Below are positions 7,687 through 15,491 of a stretch of 64,000 bases of DNA, one piece after another. The translations under genes and the position numbers were made by a program. The notes beneath the pieces were generated by a model that was not told where the DNA came from, searched no databases, and saw only the letters and a list, made by a program, of their open reading frames with translations. The stretch's first letter is position 1, and the number at the start of each line of letters is the position of its first letter. This DNA is from Terrimesophilobacter sp044464485. Lineage in GTDB: Bacteria > Actinomycetota > Actinomycetes > Actinomycetales > Microbacteriaceae. The stretch lies in NCBI GenBank assembly GCA_044464485.1, contig JBIQLG010000004.1, positions 153,494 to 217,493 on the forward strand, given 5' to 3'.

Positions 7687-8475
7687 CTACTTTACCAGAG
7701 ATCGCGCGGTGTATCGGCCGTTCCTCAACTCGATCTCGAACGGGATTCCGAAGGTGCTCTCAAGGTTTTGAGAGGTCAACACCTCATTGATTGGTCCCGC
7801 AGCTACCATTTTTCCCTGCCGGAGGAGCAGGACGTGTCCGAATCCTTCCGGAATTTCCTCAACATGATGCGTCACCATGACGATGCCAGGGGCGCCCGGC
7901 GCTGCCGCATATCCCTTCAGAAGTCCCAGCAATTCTTCGCGCGAACCCAGGTCGAGACTCGCCGCGGGTTCGTCAAGAAGCATGAGCTCGGGATCGGTCA
8001 TGACCGCGCGAGCAATTTGCACGCGCTTTTGCTCGCCGTCGCTGAGGTTCCCGAATCTGCGGTCGGCGACATGGTCCAGCTTCCACTCGGCGAGCACGCG
8101 CTTCGCCCGACGGACGTCGACATCGTCGTAGGTTTCGTTCCACCGCCCCGTGACGGAATAGGACGCGGTGAGCACCACATTGAGAACTGTCTCCTGCGGC
8201 GGAACCTTGCGCGCCAGAACCGAGGAGGCAAAACCGATTCGAGTTCGCAGCTCGAAGACGTCAACATCGCCGAGCGTTTCATCCAGAACCGTCGCCATTC
8301 CGCTGGACGGATGAATGAGCGCCGCCGCAATTTGCAGCAGCGTGGTCTTGCCCGCACCGTTGGGTCCGAGCACTATCCAGCGCTCGGAGCCGTCGACACT
8401 CCAGGTCATCGAGTCCAGAATGGTATTTCTATCGCGGACAACCGAAACGTTGTCTAACTGGAGGACGTTGGCCAT
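7687..8475 (-). CDS. ABC transporter ATP-binding protein
   Basis: A stand-alone nucleotide-binding domain of 262 aa: Walker A GPNGAGKTT, signature LSDGEQKRVQIARA, Walker B LMLLDEPAASLDL and the switch histidine in MVTHHVEE. It resembles the YlmA/ModF-like single-domain ATPases. No permease or binding-protein gene is adjacent; the neighbours are rpmE2 and glgA. The ATG at 8475 follows TAGGCT plus 7 bases, implying a leaderless mRNA. The transported substrate and partner are unknown. Confidence 0.85.
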   Translation of the reverse strand: MANVLQLDNVSVVRDRNTILDSMTWSVDGSERWIVLGPNGAGKTTLLQIAAALIHPSSGMATVLDETLGDVDVFELRTRIGFASSVLARKVPPQETVLNVVLTASYSVTGRWNETYDDVDVRRAKRVLAEWKLDHVADRRFGNLSDGEQKRVQIARAVMTDPELMLLDEPAASLDLGSREELLGLLKGYAAAPGAPGIVMVTHHVEEIPEGFGHVLLLRQGKMVAAGPINEVLTSQNLESTFGIPFEIELRNGRYTARSLVK

Positions 8476-8482
8476 ATCTTCA

Positions 8483-8488
8483 AGCCTA
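8483..8488 (-). promoter_or_regulatory. Predicted -10 box of the ABC ATPase gene
   Basis: TAGGCT followed by 7 bases (TGAAGAT) and the ATG at 8475. The same TAGGCT hexamer recurs in front of rapZ, uvrB and polA. Confidence 0.5.
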
Positions 8489-8517
8489 AGGCACTTCGTG
8501 ACGCGAGCGAATGGTTG

Positions 8518-9702
8518 TCAGGAAAGCAACGAATCGTACACGTTCATGGTCTGCTGAGCGATCCTCTCCCAGTCGAATACCGCCTGGACTCGCGCCCGGC
8601 CCGCAGTTCCCATCGCTTGCGCGGTGGCCGGGTCGTCCAGGATTTCCCTGAGCGCCGCGGCGAAGTCAGCCACGAATTCATCAGGGCTTTCCGGGTTGCC
8701 CGTGCCATCGGCACGCGGCACGATGGGCACGAGTCGTCCTGTCACGCCATCCTCGACAACTTCGGGGATGCCCCCCGTGCGCGTTGCCACGACGGGCAGG
8801 CCGCACGCCATCGCTTCAAGGTTGACGATCCCGAGCGGCTCGTAGACGGAGGGACACGCGAAGACGGTGGCACTCGAAAGCACGGTGAGTATTTCCTCGT
8901 GACTCACGAGCCGGTCGAGCCACACGACTCCGGATCGAACTTCACTCAATTCCGCGACAAGCCTTTGCACTTCCTCGAGTATCTCCGCAGAATCCGGGGC
9001 TCCCGCGCAGAGGACGAGTTGAACATCGGCGGGAAGTAGCTTTGCCGCGTGAAGAAGATACGCGAGGCCCTTTTGGCGCGTGATTCTTCCCACGAACGCA
9101 ATGGTCGGGCGATCCGGGTCGATGCCGAGTGCACGCGCATGCTCGTCGTCCACGCGCCGGTTCCAGCGCTCCAGATCGATCCCGTTGTGGATCACGGCAA
9201 TTCTGGACTCGTCGATCGTCGGATAACACCGCAAGATATCCCGACGCATCCCATCACTCACGGCAATGACACAGTCGGCCGTATTCATTGCGGACTCCTC
9301 GATCGCACGGGAAACGCGATAGCCTCCGCCGAGTTGTTCGAATTTCCAGGGGCGCAGTGGTTCAAGGCTGTGCGCCGTCAGTACGTGGGGAATCCCGTGA
9401 AGCAATTGCGCGAGCCGACCGGCTCCGTTCGTGTACCACGTGTGCGAGTGGACGATTGCTGCGCCCGCGCAGTCCTGAGCCATTTGCAGGTCGACGGCCA
9501 GCGCCGCGACCGCTGGGTTCGAGCTCACAAGTTCCGCGGGCACAAGGTAGGGGAACACGTTCGGTTCCGCTCGGAGGTCACCGAAACAGCGCACGATCAC
9601 TTCCGCCTTGTCACGAAGAGCGCGAACCAATTCTCCGACGTGAACTCCCGCACCTCCGTAAACCTCCGGCGGATATTCGCGGGTAAGCAAATCGACTCTC
9701 AT
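8518..9702 (-). CDS. glgA: Glycogen synthase, actinobacterial type (possible maltose-1-phosphate synthase)
   Basis: A GT4 glucosyltransferase of 394 aa that uses ADP-glucose from GlgC to extend alpha-1,4-glucan; mycobacterial relatives (GlgM) make maltose-1-phosphate instead. The N terminus LTREYPPEVYGGAGVHV, the HSHTWYTNGAG segment, GRITRQKGLAYLL and the donor motif YEPLGIVNLEAMACGLPVV are characteristic. The ATG at 9702 was preferred to the upstream start at 9729 because TAGCGT stands 7 bases before it. It is divergent from glgC across 46 bases, the usual actinobacterial arrangement. Which product it makes cannot be decided here. Confidence 0.9.
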   Translation of the reverse strand: MRVDLLTREYPPEVYGGAGVHVGELVRALRDKAEVIVRCFGDLRAEPNVFPYLVPAELVSSNPAVAALAVDLQMAQDCAGAAIVHSHTWYTNGAGRLAQLLHGIPHVLTAHSLEPLRPWKFEQLGGGYRVSRAIEESAMNTADCVIAVSDGMRRDILRCYPTIDESRIAVIHNGIDLERWNRRVDDEHARALGIDPDRPTIAFVGRITRQKGLAYLLHAAKLLPADVQLVLCAGAPDSAEILEEVQRLVAELSEVRSGVVWLDRLVSHEEILTVLSSATVFACPSVYEPLGIVNLEAMACGLPVVATRTGGIPEVVEDGVTGRLVPIVPRADGTGNPESPDEFVADFAAALREILDDPATAQAMGTAGRARVQAVFDWERIAQQTMNVYDSLLS

Positions 9703-9748
9703 GACTGTGACGCTAGTACAGTCCACCACCCTCCTCTACTGTTGGATA
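9703..9748. promoter_or_regulatory. Shared glgA/glgC divergent promoter region with a dyad
   Basis: The 46 bases between the two starts hold a possible glgA -10 (TAGCGT, minus, 9710-9715), a possible glgC -10 (TACTGT, plus, 9737-9742, 6 bases before the ATG) and an inverted repeat GACTGT (9703-9708) / ACAGTC (9718-9723) with a 9-base centre covering the glgA box. Leaderless transcripts in both directions are implied. The dyad could be a joint operator. Confidence 0.45.
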
Positions 9749-10987
9749 ATGACGCCAAAGAAGGTCTTCGGTATCGTCCTTGCCGGTGGTGAAGGAAAGC
9801 GGCTTATGCCGCTGACGGCTGACCGAGCCAAACCCGCGGTGCCGTTTGGCGGAAATTACCGACTTGTCGACTTCGCGCTCTCCAACCTCATCAACTCGGG
9901 CCTCCTGCAGATCGTAGTGCTCACGCAATACAAGTCCCACAGTTTGGACCGGCATGTTTCCCAGACCTGGCGACTTTCCAGTCTCACGAACTCCTACGTG
10001 GCGTCTGTTCCTGCGCAACAGCGGCTGGGAAAGAGATGGTTCGCCGGCTCCGCGGACGCCATTTTGCAAAGTCTCAACCTGATCCGGGACGAAAAGCCCG
10101 ACGTCATCGTTGTGGTCGGCGCGGACCACGTCTACCGCATGGACTTTCGCCAGATGATCGATGCCCACCTGGAGTCGGGAGCGGGTGCAACGGTCGCTGC
10201 AATCAGGCAACCCATCGAGCTCGCAGATCAATTCGGAGTCATTGAGGTTTCCTCTGGCGATCCGACGCGGATACACGCGTTCCGTGAGAAGCCGCGCGAT
10301 CCCGTCGGCCTGGCGGACTCTCCCGCGGAAGTCCTTGCTTCCATGGGCAATTACGTGTTCGACGCCGAGCGTCTCGTGGATGCGGTACTTCGGGATGGCG
10401 AGCGGGCTGATTCGAACCATGACATGGGAGGCGATATTATCCCCGATTTCGTCTCGCGGAATGATGCGGCAGTCTATGACCTGATCCGCAACGACGTCCC
10501 AGGTGCCACGGACCGTGATCGGTATTACTGGCGGGATGTCGGAACAATCGAGTCGTTTTACGACGCCCACCTTGACCTGGTTTCCGCGCTTCCCGTCTTC
10601 AACCTTTACAACAATGAGTGGCCCATCTACAGCGAGCAGTTGAACTCGCCACCGGCAAAACTCGTGCGAGATGCCACGGGAAATGTGGGCACCATGGTCG
10701 ATTCGATCGTCTCACTGGGCAGTCTGCTGTCGGGTGCGCACGTGGAACGCAGCGTTCTTGGTCCCTGGGCCACCATTGAGTCCGGAGCCCGCGTCGTGGA
10801 TTCCATCCTTTTCGACCGCGTTCGCGTCGGCCCGAACGCTACCGTGCATAGGGCTATCCTCGATAAAGAGGTTGTCGTCGAACCGGACGCAACCGTCGGA
10901 CTGGACCCAGCGGCAGACCAGGCCAGGGGTTTCACTGTCACGGAGTCGGGAATCACCGTCGTGGGCAAAGGCGTTCACGTCGTGTGA
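9749..10987 (+). CDS. glgC: Glucose-1-phosphate adenylyltransferase (ADP-glucose pyrophosphorylase)
   Basis: This enzyme makes ADP-glucose from ATP and glucose-1-phosphate, the committed step of glycogen synthesis. The 412-aa length matches the bacterial family. The N-terminal nucleotide-binding motif LAGGEGKRLMPLT, the KPAVPFGG and DFALSN activator/substrate region, the GADHVYRMD metal site and a left-handed beta-helix C terminus (repeats around GNVGTMVDSIVSLGS) are all present. The ATG at 9749 follows TACTGT plus 6 bases; the upstream in-frame ATG at 9701 would overlap glgA. Divergent pairing with glgA supports the assignment. Confidence 0.95.
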   Translation: MTPKKVFGIVLAGGEGKRLMPLTADRAKPAVPFGGNYRLVDFALSNLINSGLLQIVVLTQYKSHSLDRHVSQTWRLSSLTNSYVASVPAQQRLGKRWFAGSADAILQSLNLIRDEKPDVIVVVGADHVYRMDFRQMIDAHLESGAGATVAAIRQPIELADQFGVIEVSSGDPTRIHAFREKPRDPVGLADSPAEVLASMGNYVFDAERLVDAVLRDGERADSNHDMGGDIIPDFVSRNDAAVYDLIRNDVPGATDRDRYYWRDVGTIESFYDAHLDLVSALPVFNLYNNEWPIYSEQLNSPPAKLVRDATGNVGTMVDSIVSLGSLLSGAHVERSVLGPWATIESGARVVDSILFDRVRVGPNATVHRAILDKEVVVEPDATVGLDPAADQARGFTVTESGITVVGKGVHVV

Positions 10988-11022
10988 CTTCCCGCTGTCA
11001 ACGCCACTGGTAGAGGAAGACA

Positions 11023-11661
11023 ATGCCCCGATTTCTCGTTGTACTCGACGTCGATTCGACGCTCATCGAAAACGAAGTAATCGATCTTCTGGCTGCTGCG
11101 GCCGGCTCGGAGGAGAAAGTATCCGCGATCACGGCATCGGCGATGAGGGGGGATCTGGACTTTGCAGAGAGCCTGCGCGCACGGGTCGCGACCCTCGCGG
11201 GCCTCCCGGAGACCGAACTCCGCTCAGTTCAGCAACGCGTCGAGATTACGCAGGGCGCACAGGAACTCATCGAAGGAGTTCAGACGGCGGGCGGGCGAGT
11301 TGCCGCCGTTTCCGGGGGTTTTCACGACATCATCGACCCCGTCGCCGCCGGACTCCGGCTGGACCGTTGGAGGGCGAACTGTCTCGAAATCGAAGACGGG
11401 AGACTGACTGGCAGGATTCGCGGTCGCGTCATTGACGCTGCGGCAAAAGCAGCCGCACTCAGTGAATGGGCAGAGCTTTACTCGGTTCCGTCGGATCGCA
11501 CCATTGCCATCGGAGATGGCGCCAACGATATTTCGATGCTGAATGCTGCCGCCTTGTCGATCGGCTTCGACGCGAAACCTTCCGTGCGCGATGCCGCACG
11601 GATCGTCATGGACACACGCGACTTGTCGCAGGTACTCCCCCTGCTCGGATTGCGCGGTTAG
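11023..11661 (+). CDS. serB: Phosphoserine phosphatase
   Basis: A HAD-family enzyme of 212 aa that dephosphorylates phosphoserine, the last step of serine synthesis. Motif I is DVDSTLIENE with nucleophile D9 and acid D11; the VSGGFHDII motif II follows; K142 and the GDGANDISM motif (D165, D169) complete the site. It lacks the N-terminal ACT domains found in the longer actinobacterial SerB2. AGAGGAAG lies just before the ATG. The TAG stop overlaps the fabG stop on the other strand by four bases (TTAG). Confidence 0.93.
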   Translation: MPRFLVVLDVDSTLIENEVIDLLAAAAGSEEKVSAITASAMRGDLDFAESLRARVATLAGLPETELRSVQQRVEITQGAQELIEGVQTAGGRVAAVSGGFHDIIDPVAAGLRLDRWRANCLEIEDGRLTGRIRGRVIDAAAKAAALSEWAELYSVPSDRTIAIGDGANDISMLNAAALSIGFDAKPSVRDAARIVMDTRDLSQVLPLLGLRG

Positions 11662-12377
11662 TGCCCCATTCCGAGACCGCCGTCGACCGGGATGACGGCA
11701 CCGGAAATGTAGGCCGCATCGTCGCTTGCCAGCCACGCGATTACTTTCGCCACCTCCTCCGGTGACGCAAACCGGCCCGCGGGGATCGATTTGAGGTACT
11801 CGGCTTGCTGTTTGGCGGGAAGAATCGCCGTCATTTCCGTGTTGATGAACCCCGGCGCAACGACGTTGGCGGTGATGTTTCGCGAGCCAAGCTCACGCGT
11901 GAGCGATCGCGCCAGCCCGATGAGCCCGCTCTTGGACGCAGAGTAGTTGATTTGCCCCGCCGACCCCAACAGTCCGACCACGCTCGATACGAGGATTACC
12001 CTGCCGAACCGCGCCTTGAGCATGTTCTTCGAGGCGCGCCTGACCACCCGGAACGCGCCGGACAGATTGGTGTCCAGGACAGAGGTGAAATCCTCTTCGC
12101 TCATTCGCAAGAGCAAGGTGTCTTTGGTGATTCCCGCATTCGCCACGACGACCTCGACCGGCCCCAATTCAGATTCGATGCGTGTGAAGGCGGCATCCAC
12201 AGACTCGGCGTCGGTCACATCGGCGCGGACAGTGAGGCTCCCCGCCGGTCCTTCCCCGGAACGCGCGGTAACCGCGACCCTGTCGCCACGGGCGACGAAT
12301 TCCTCGGCAATCGCGAAACCAATTCCGCGATTTCCGCCGGTGATCAATACGGTCCTCGGTGTGGTGGTAGTGTCCAT
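11658..12377 (-). CDS. fabG: 3-oxoacyl-ACP reductase, MabA-like
   Basis: An NADPH-dependent short-chain dehydrogenase of fatty acid synthesis, 239 aa from the ATG at 12377. It has the cofactor motif TGGNRGIG, NAG at the end of beta-4, and a catalytic Asn-Ser-Tyr-Lys set (S135, Y148, K152 if numbered from the upstream ATG at 12386). The C terminus DGGLGMGH matches mycobacterial MabA. A TAGTAT box 7 bases before 12377 favours that start. Unlike in mycobacteria, no inhA lies next to it. Convergent with serB (TTAG overlap). Confidence 0.9.
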   Translation of the reverse strand: MDTTTTPRTVLITGGNRGIGFAIAEEFVARGDRVAVTARSGEGPAGSLTVRADVTDAESVDAAFTRIESELGPVEVVVANAGITKDTLLLRMSEEDFTSVLDTNLSGAFRVVRRASKNMLKARFGRVILVSSVVGLLGSAGQINYSASKSGLIGLARSLTRELGSRNITANVVAPGFINTEMTAILPAKQQAEYLKSIPAGRFASPEEVAKVIAWLASDDAAYISGAVIPVDGGLGMGH

Positions 12378-12384
12378 GCGCCCC

Positions 12385-12390
12385 ATACTA
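12385..12390 (-). promoter_or_regulatory. Predicted -10 box of fabG, leaderless spacing
   Basis: TAGTAT followed by 7 bases (GGGGCGC) and the ATG at 12377. If used, the upstream ATG at 12386 is inside the promoter and cannot be the start. Confidence 0.5.
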
Positions 12391-12438
12391 GAGGTGCCAG
12401 CGAAAGGTACAAGAACCTCTTAGGCTGGAATCACACTC

Positions 12439-12732
12439 ATGGCCAGACATCCGAGCACGATCACTACTCTCCCCCGGTCGCCCGAGGATGATCGGCGAGC
12501 CCGCATGATCAAATACCTCGTCACGATGGTCATTCGGCTGATTTGCATCGGCCTTTGCCTGTTCGTGCATGGATGGTGGCTCCTGGCGTGTGCCGCCGGC
12601 GCGATCTTCCTGCCGTACGTCGCCGTCGTTTTAGCCAATGCTGTCGACGCCAAATCGACGTCGCTGGAAAAGCCGGAAAAGGTAATGCCGGCGATCGAGG
12701 CGCCCGCGGACAAAGGCAACGTAAATCAGTGA
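12439..12732 (+). CDS. DUF3099-type small membrane protein
   Basis: A 97-aa protein with two closely spaced hydrophobic segments (about residues 24-45 and 48-67) after a polar, Arg-rich N terminus with DDRRARMIKYLV. The block AGAIFLPYVAVVLANA is characteristic of the actinobacterial DUF3099 family, whose function is unknown. The last ~30 residues are charged and cytoplasmic by the positive-inside rule. GGAA precedes the ATG at 12439, and TAGGCT at 12421-12426 could be its -10 box. Its TGA overlaps the GTG of the next gene (GTGA), starting a coupled three-gene set that ends in SURF1. Confidence 0.75.
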   Translation: MARHPSTITTLPRSPEDDRRARMIKYLVTMVIRLICIGLCLFVHGWWLLACAAGAIFLPYVAVVLANAVDAKSTSLEKPEKVMPAIEAPADKGNVNQ

Positions 12733-12965
12733 ACGAAACCGAAACGACGCCGCAGTGTTCCCGTGCAGGCTGCCGAAGCAATGCGATGTGGAGAGTCGAA
12801 TGGCGGAATCCGCGCATTCATCAGGAAGATCGCGTCAAGATATGGCTCGCCTGCCAGGAACACCGCGAGTTTCTCGTCGACTACCTGAGCTCTCGAAGCT
12901 TTCCCGTGCGAGCGGTGCCACTCGACAATGCCACCATCCCGTCTGAGCAAGGTTCCATCACGTGA
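12729..12965 (+). CDS. Small Cys/His protein of unknown function between DUF3099 and SURF1
   Basis: A 78-aa protein read from the GTG at 12729, which overlaps the DUF3099 stop (GTGA). C10, C15, C42 and H45 could together bind one metal, most likely zinc. A central WRVEWRNPRI and KIWLACQEHREFLVDYL pattern is conserved in small actinobacterial proteins that databases often mislabel as acetone carboxylase. There is no membrane segment. Its own stop overlaps the SURF1 GTG, again as GTGA, so the three genes should be made together. Function unknown; a role near cytochrome oxidase assembly is inference from the neighbour only. Confidence 0.75.
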   Translation: MNETETTPQCSRAGCRSNAMWRVEWRNPRIHQEDRVKIWLACQEHREFLVDYLSSRSFPVRAVPLDNATIPSEQGSIT

Positions 12966-13825
12966 CGCGATGGAGTTTCATCCGATCCTGGCGATGGACG
13001 GGTTATGTGGCGTTCGTGGTGCTGTTCGCCGTCGCGTGCGTGCTCCTCTCACAGTGGCAACTCGCCAGACGCGCTGAGGTTGTCAATGCGAACCACAAAG
13101 TGGAGGCGAACTACGACGCCCCCGCGGTTCCAATCGGTACGCTCCTGCCGACGCTGGATTCCTTTCACCAGTCCGATGAGTGGCGTCCGGTGCAGATGAA
13201 GGGTACGTACGTGCGCGAGGAGCAACTATTGGTTCGTACGCGACCGCTCGGAGGGAGCCCTGGTTTCGAAGTACTGGTCCCGTTGAAGCTCAGCGATGGA
13301 GCAGTCTTCATCGTCGACCGCGGGTGGGTTCCCGTGGGAACGCGTCAGGATGCTCCGGACAGCGTGCCTGCGGCACCCGCCGGTCCCGTAACTGTCACCG
13401 TCCGGCTCAGGCCGGGCGAACCTCGCATTCCGGGCAGGTCCGCTCCGGAAGGGCAGATTGCCACGATCGAACTCGACGACATCCAAAAGATCCTCGAACG
13501 TCCCACCTATACGGGAGCGTACGGGCTCATGGTCGTCGAGGATCCGCCAGCTTCCGAACGGCCCCAAGCTCTACCAAAGCCCTCCGTCGACGAAGGTCCG
13601 CATCTTTCGTACGCATTTCAGTGGATAGTCTTCGGGCTCCTGGCTTTCGTCGCGCTGGCGTGGGCGATACGTCAGGAGTACCGCGCGCTCAATGCGAACG
13701 ATCCGGCAGAGCGACAGCGTGCTCTGGCGCGCGAACGGCGGAGAATGGCGCGCGAACCGAGCGATGCGGATGTTGAGGATGCCATCATCGACGGTGACGC
13801 AGCGCTTCGGAACAGCGAAAACTAA
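12962..13825 (+). CDS. SURF1 family cytochrome c oxidase assembly protein
   Basis: SURF1/Shy1 proteins help insert heme a into subunit I of the aa3 oxidase at the membrane. This 287-aa protein has the expected two transmembrane segments, one near residues 12-30 ending QWQLARR and one near 220-238, with a large outer domain between containing GSPGFEVLVPL and VDRGWVPVG. The C-terminal tail is long, charged and cytoplasmic. The GTG at 12962 overlaps the upstream TGA. The stop overlaps the ABC-F gene stop (CTAA). ctaA and ctaB, which make heme A, lie 7 kb away. Confidence 0.9.
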   Translation: MTRWSFIRSWRWTGYVAFVVLFAVACVLLSQWQLARRAEVVNANHKVEANYDAPAVPIGTLLPTLDSFHQSDEWRPVQMKGTYVREEQLLVRTRPLGGSPGFEVLVPLKLSDGAVFIVDRGWVPVGTRQDAPDSVPAAPAGPVTVTVRLRPGEPRIPGRSAPEGQIATIELDDIQKILERPTYTGAYGLMVVEDPPASERPQALPKPSVDEGPHLSYAFQWIVFGLLAFVALAWAIRQEYRALNANDPAERQRALARERRRMAREPSDADVEDAIIDGDAALRNSEN

Positions 13826-15438
13826 GCAAGTGCGATGAGGTCTGCGTAGTCGGGGTTCCAGAAATCCTCAACGCCGTCCGGCAGGATGAGAACGCGCTCC
13901 GGGTTCAATGCCGTCACGGCGCCCTCATCGTGGCTCACCAAAACAACCGCACCGGTGTAGTTCGCTAGTGCATCGAGAATTTCCGCGCGGCTTGCGGGAT
14001 CGAGGTTGTTGGTTGGTTCGTCGAGAAGCAACACGTTGGCACCCGACACCACAATCATGGCCAGTGCGAGCCGGGTCTTTTCACCGCCGGAGAGCACGCC
14101 GGCGATCTTGTGCGAGTCGTCGCCAGTGAAGAGGAAGGAACCGAGCACGCGCCTGGCCTCGGTTTCCGTGAGGTTCGGGGAGGCCGACACCATGTTTTGC
14201 AATACGGTGCGTTTGACATCGATGGTTTCGTGCTCCTGAGCGTAATAGCCGATCCAAAGCCCGTGTCCTGCTTCAATGGCACCCGTATCGGGCGCGTCGA
14301 TTCCGGCGAGGATACGCAGCAATGTAGTTTTTCCTGCGCCGTTCAGCCCGAGAACTACGACCTTCGTGCCGCGATCGATAGCCAGATCCACGGCCGTGAA
14401 GATCTCCAGAGATCCGTAGCTCTTGCTGAGGTTATTGGCCGCGAGGGGAGTTCGACCGCTCGGCGCAGGGTCCGGGAATCGCAGCTTTGCCACTCGATCC
14501 GCTGTGCGCACTTCTTCGAGCCCTGAGAGCATCTTTTCTGCTCGGCGAACCATTTGATGTGCTGCAGCGGCCTTTGTTGCCTTTGCGCCGAACTTGGCAG
14601 CCTGCAGCTGCAACACCTGTGCTTTCTTTTCGACGTTGGTGCGTTCTTTTCGCCGGCGTTCCTCGTCTGCTTCCCGCTGACGAAGATAGTTCTTCCAGTT
14701 CATGTTGTAGACATCAATGACCTGACGGTTGGCGTCGAGATAAAAGACTCGGTTGACTGTCTTTTCGACCAGCGCAACATCGTGGCTGATGACGATGAGG
14801 CCGCCCTGGTAGGAACCAAGGTATTCACGCAGCCACACAACCGAGTCCGCGTCGAGATGGTTAGTCGGCTCGTCGAGCAGCATGGTTTCCGCGGCGGAGA
14901 ACAGGATGCGGGCCAGTTCTATGCGTCTGCGCTGCCCGCCAGAAAGTGTGCCGAGTTCCTGATCCAAAATCCGGTCAGGAAGGTTGAGGTTGCTCGCGAT
15001 GCTCGCTGCCTGCGCTTCGGCGGCGTAGCCGCCGAGCGAGAGAAATCGGTCCTCGAGTTTCGCATACCGGGACATTGCGGCGCCACTTACTGCTTCGTCG
15101 ACGCTGGCCATGTCCACGGTCGCCTTCGACATCCCCGCCAGAATGCTTCCGATTCCTCGCGCGTCAAGAATGCGAGTGCGCGCGAGTTCCTTCGGATTGC
15201 CGGACCTCGGGTCCTGCGGAAGGTAACCGACTTCCCCAACTCGGTCGATTGTTCCGGCAGCCGGCTGCCCCTCCCCGGCGAGGATCTTTGTGAGAGTGGT
15301 TTTTCCCGCGCCATTGCGCCCCACAAGCCCGATTTTGTCTCCGCGGTCCACTCGGAATGACACGTGCTCCATGAGCGTGCGCGCGGCAACGCGAACCTCA
15401 AGATCATGCACGTTGAGCACAGACGTCGTCCATTTCAT
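13822..15438 (-). CDS. ABC-F family ATPase
   Basis: A soluble tandem-ABC protein of 538 aa. Both cassettes are complete: GRNGAGKTT with LSGGQRRRIELARI and LLDEPTNHLD, then GLNGAGKTT with LSGGEKTRLALAM and LLDEPTNNLD; a charged linker rich in Arg, Lys and Glu lies between (about residues 240-310). No membrane domain is present, so it acts on ribosomes rather than in transport. ABC-F proteins are either translation factors (EttA, Uup, YdiF) or antibiotic-protection factors; the linker is of housekeeping length. I use the ATG at 15438; a TTG at 15456 would include an inverted repeat in the coding region. Confidence 0.88.
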   Translation of the reverse strand: MKWTTSVLNVHDLEVRVAARTLMEHVSFRVDRGDKIGLVGRNGAGKTTLTKILAGEGQPAAGTIDRVGEVGYLPQDPRSGNPKELARTRILDARGIGSILAGMSKATVDMASVDEAVSGAAMSRYAKLEDRFLSLGGYAAEAQAASIASNLNLPDRILDQELGTLSGGQRRRIELARILFSAAETMLLDEPTNHLDADSVVWLREYLGSYQGGLIVISHDVALVEKTVNRVFYLDANRQVIDVYNMNWKNYLRQREADEERRRKERTNVEKKAQVLQLQAAKFGAKATKAAAAHQMVRRAEKMLSGLEEVRTADRVAKLRFPDPAPSGRTPLAANNLSKSYGSLEIFTAVDLAIDRGTKVVVLGLNGAGKTTLLRILAGIDAPDTGAIEAGHGLWIGYYAQEHETIDVKRTVLQNMVSASPNLTETEARRVLGSFLFTGDDSHKIAGVLSGGEKTRLALAMIVVSGANVLLLDEPTNNLDPASRAEILDALANYTGAVVLVSHDEGAVTALNPERVLILPDGVEDFWNPDYADLIALA

Positions 15439-15440
15439 TT

Positions 15441-15458
15441 CGTTGCCTGTCGGCAACG
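15441..15458. repeat. Inverted repeat between ABC-F and bioY
   Basis: CGTTGCC-TGTC-GGCAACG, a perfect 7-bp stem with a 4-base loop. It would lie in the leader RNA of the ABC-F gene and at about -51 to -34 relative to the predicted bioY start. It could be a hairpin controlling the ABC-F gene or an operator for bioY. Confidence 0.5.
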
Positions 15459-15479
15459 CGTGTGGGGTGGGGAAACGTC

Positions 15480-15486
15480 TATTCTA
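15480..15486. promoter_or_regulatory. Overlapping divergent -10 boxes of bioY and ABC-F
   Basis: The seven bases TATTCTA read TATTCT on the plus strand (6 bases before the bioY ATG at 15492) and TAGAAT on the minus strand (about 42 bases before the ABC-F ATG). This is the geometry of a bidirectional promoter with a shared -10 element. bioY would be leaderless. Confidence 0.45.
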
Positions 15487-15491
15487 AGGTA

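Noticed and set aside
12729..12965. Acetone carboxylase as the product of the 78-aa gene
   Set aside because: The protein is far too short and lacks any carboxylase domain; the name is a known database error for small actinobacterial proteins.
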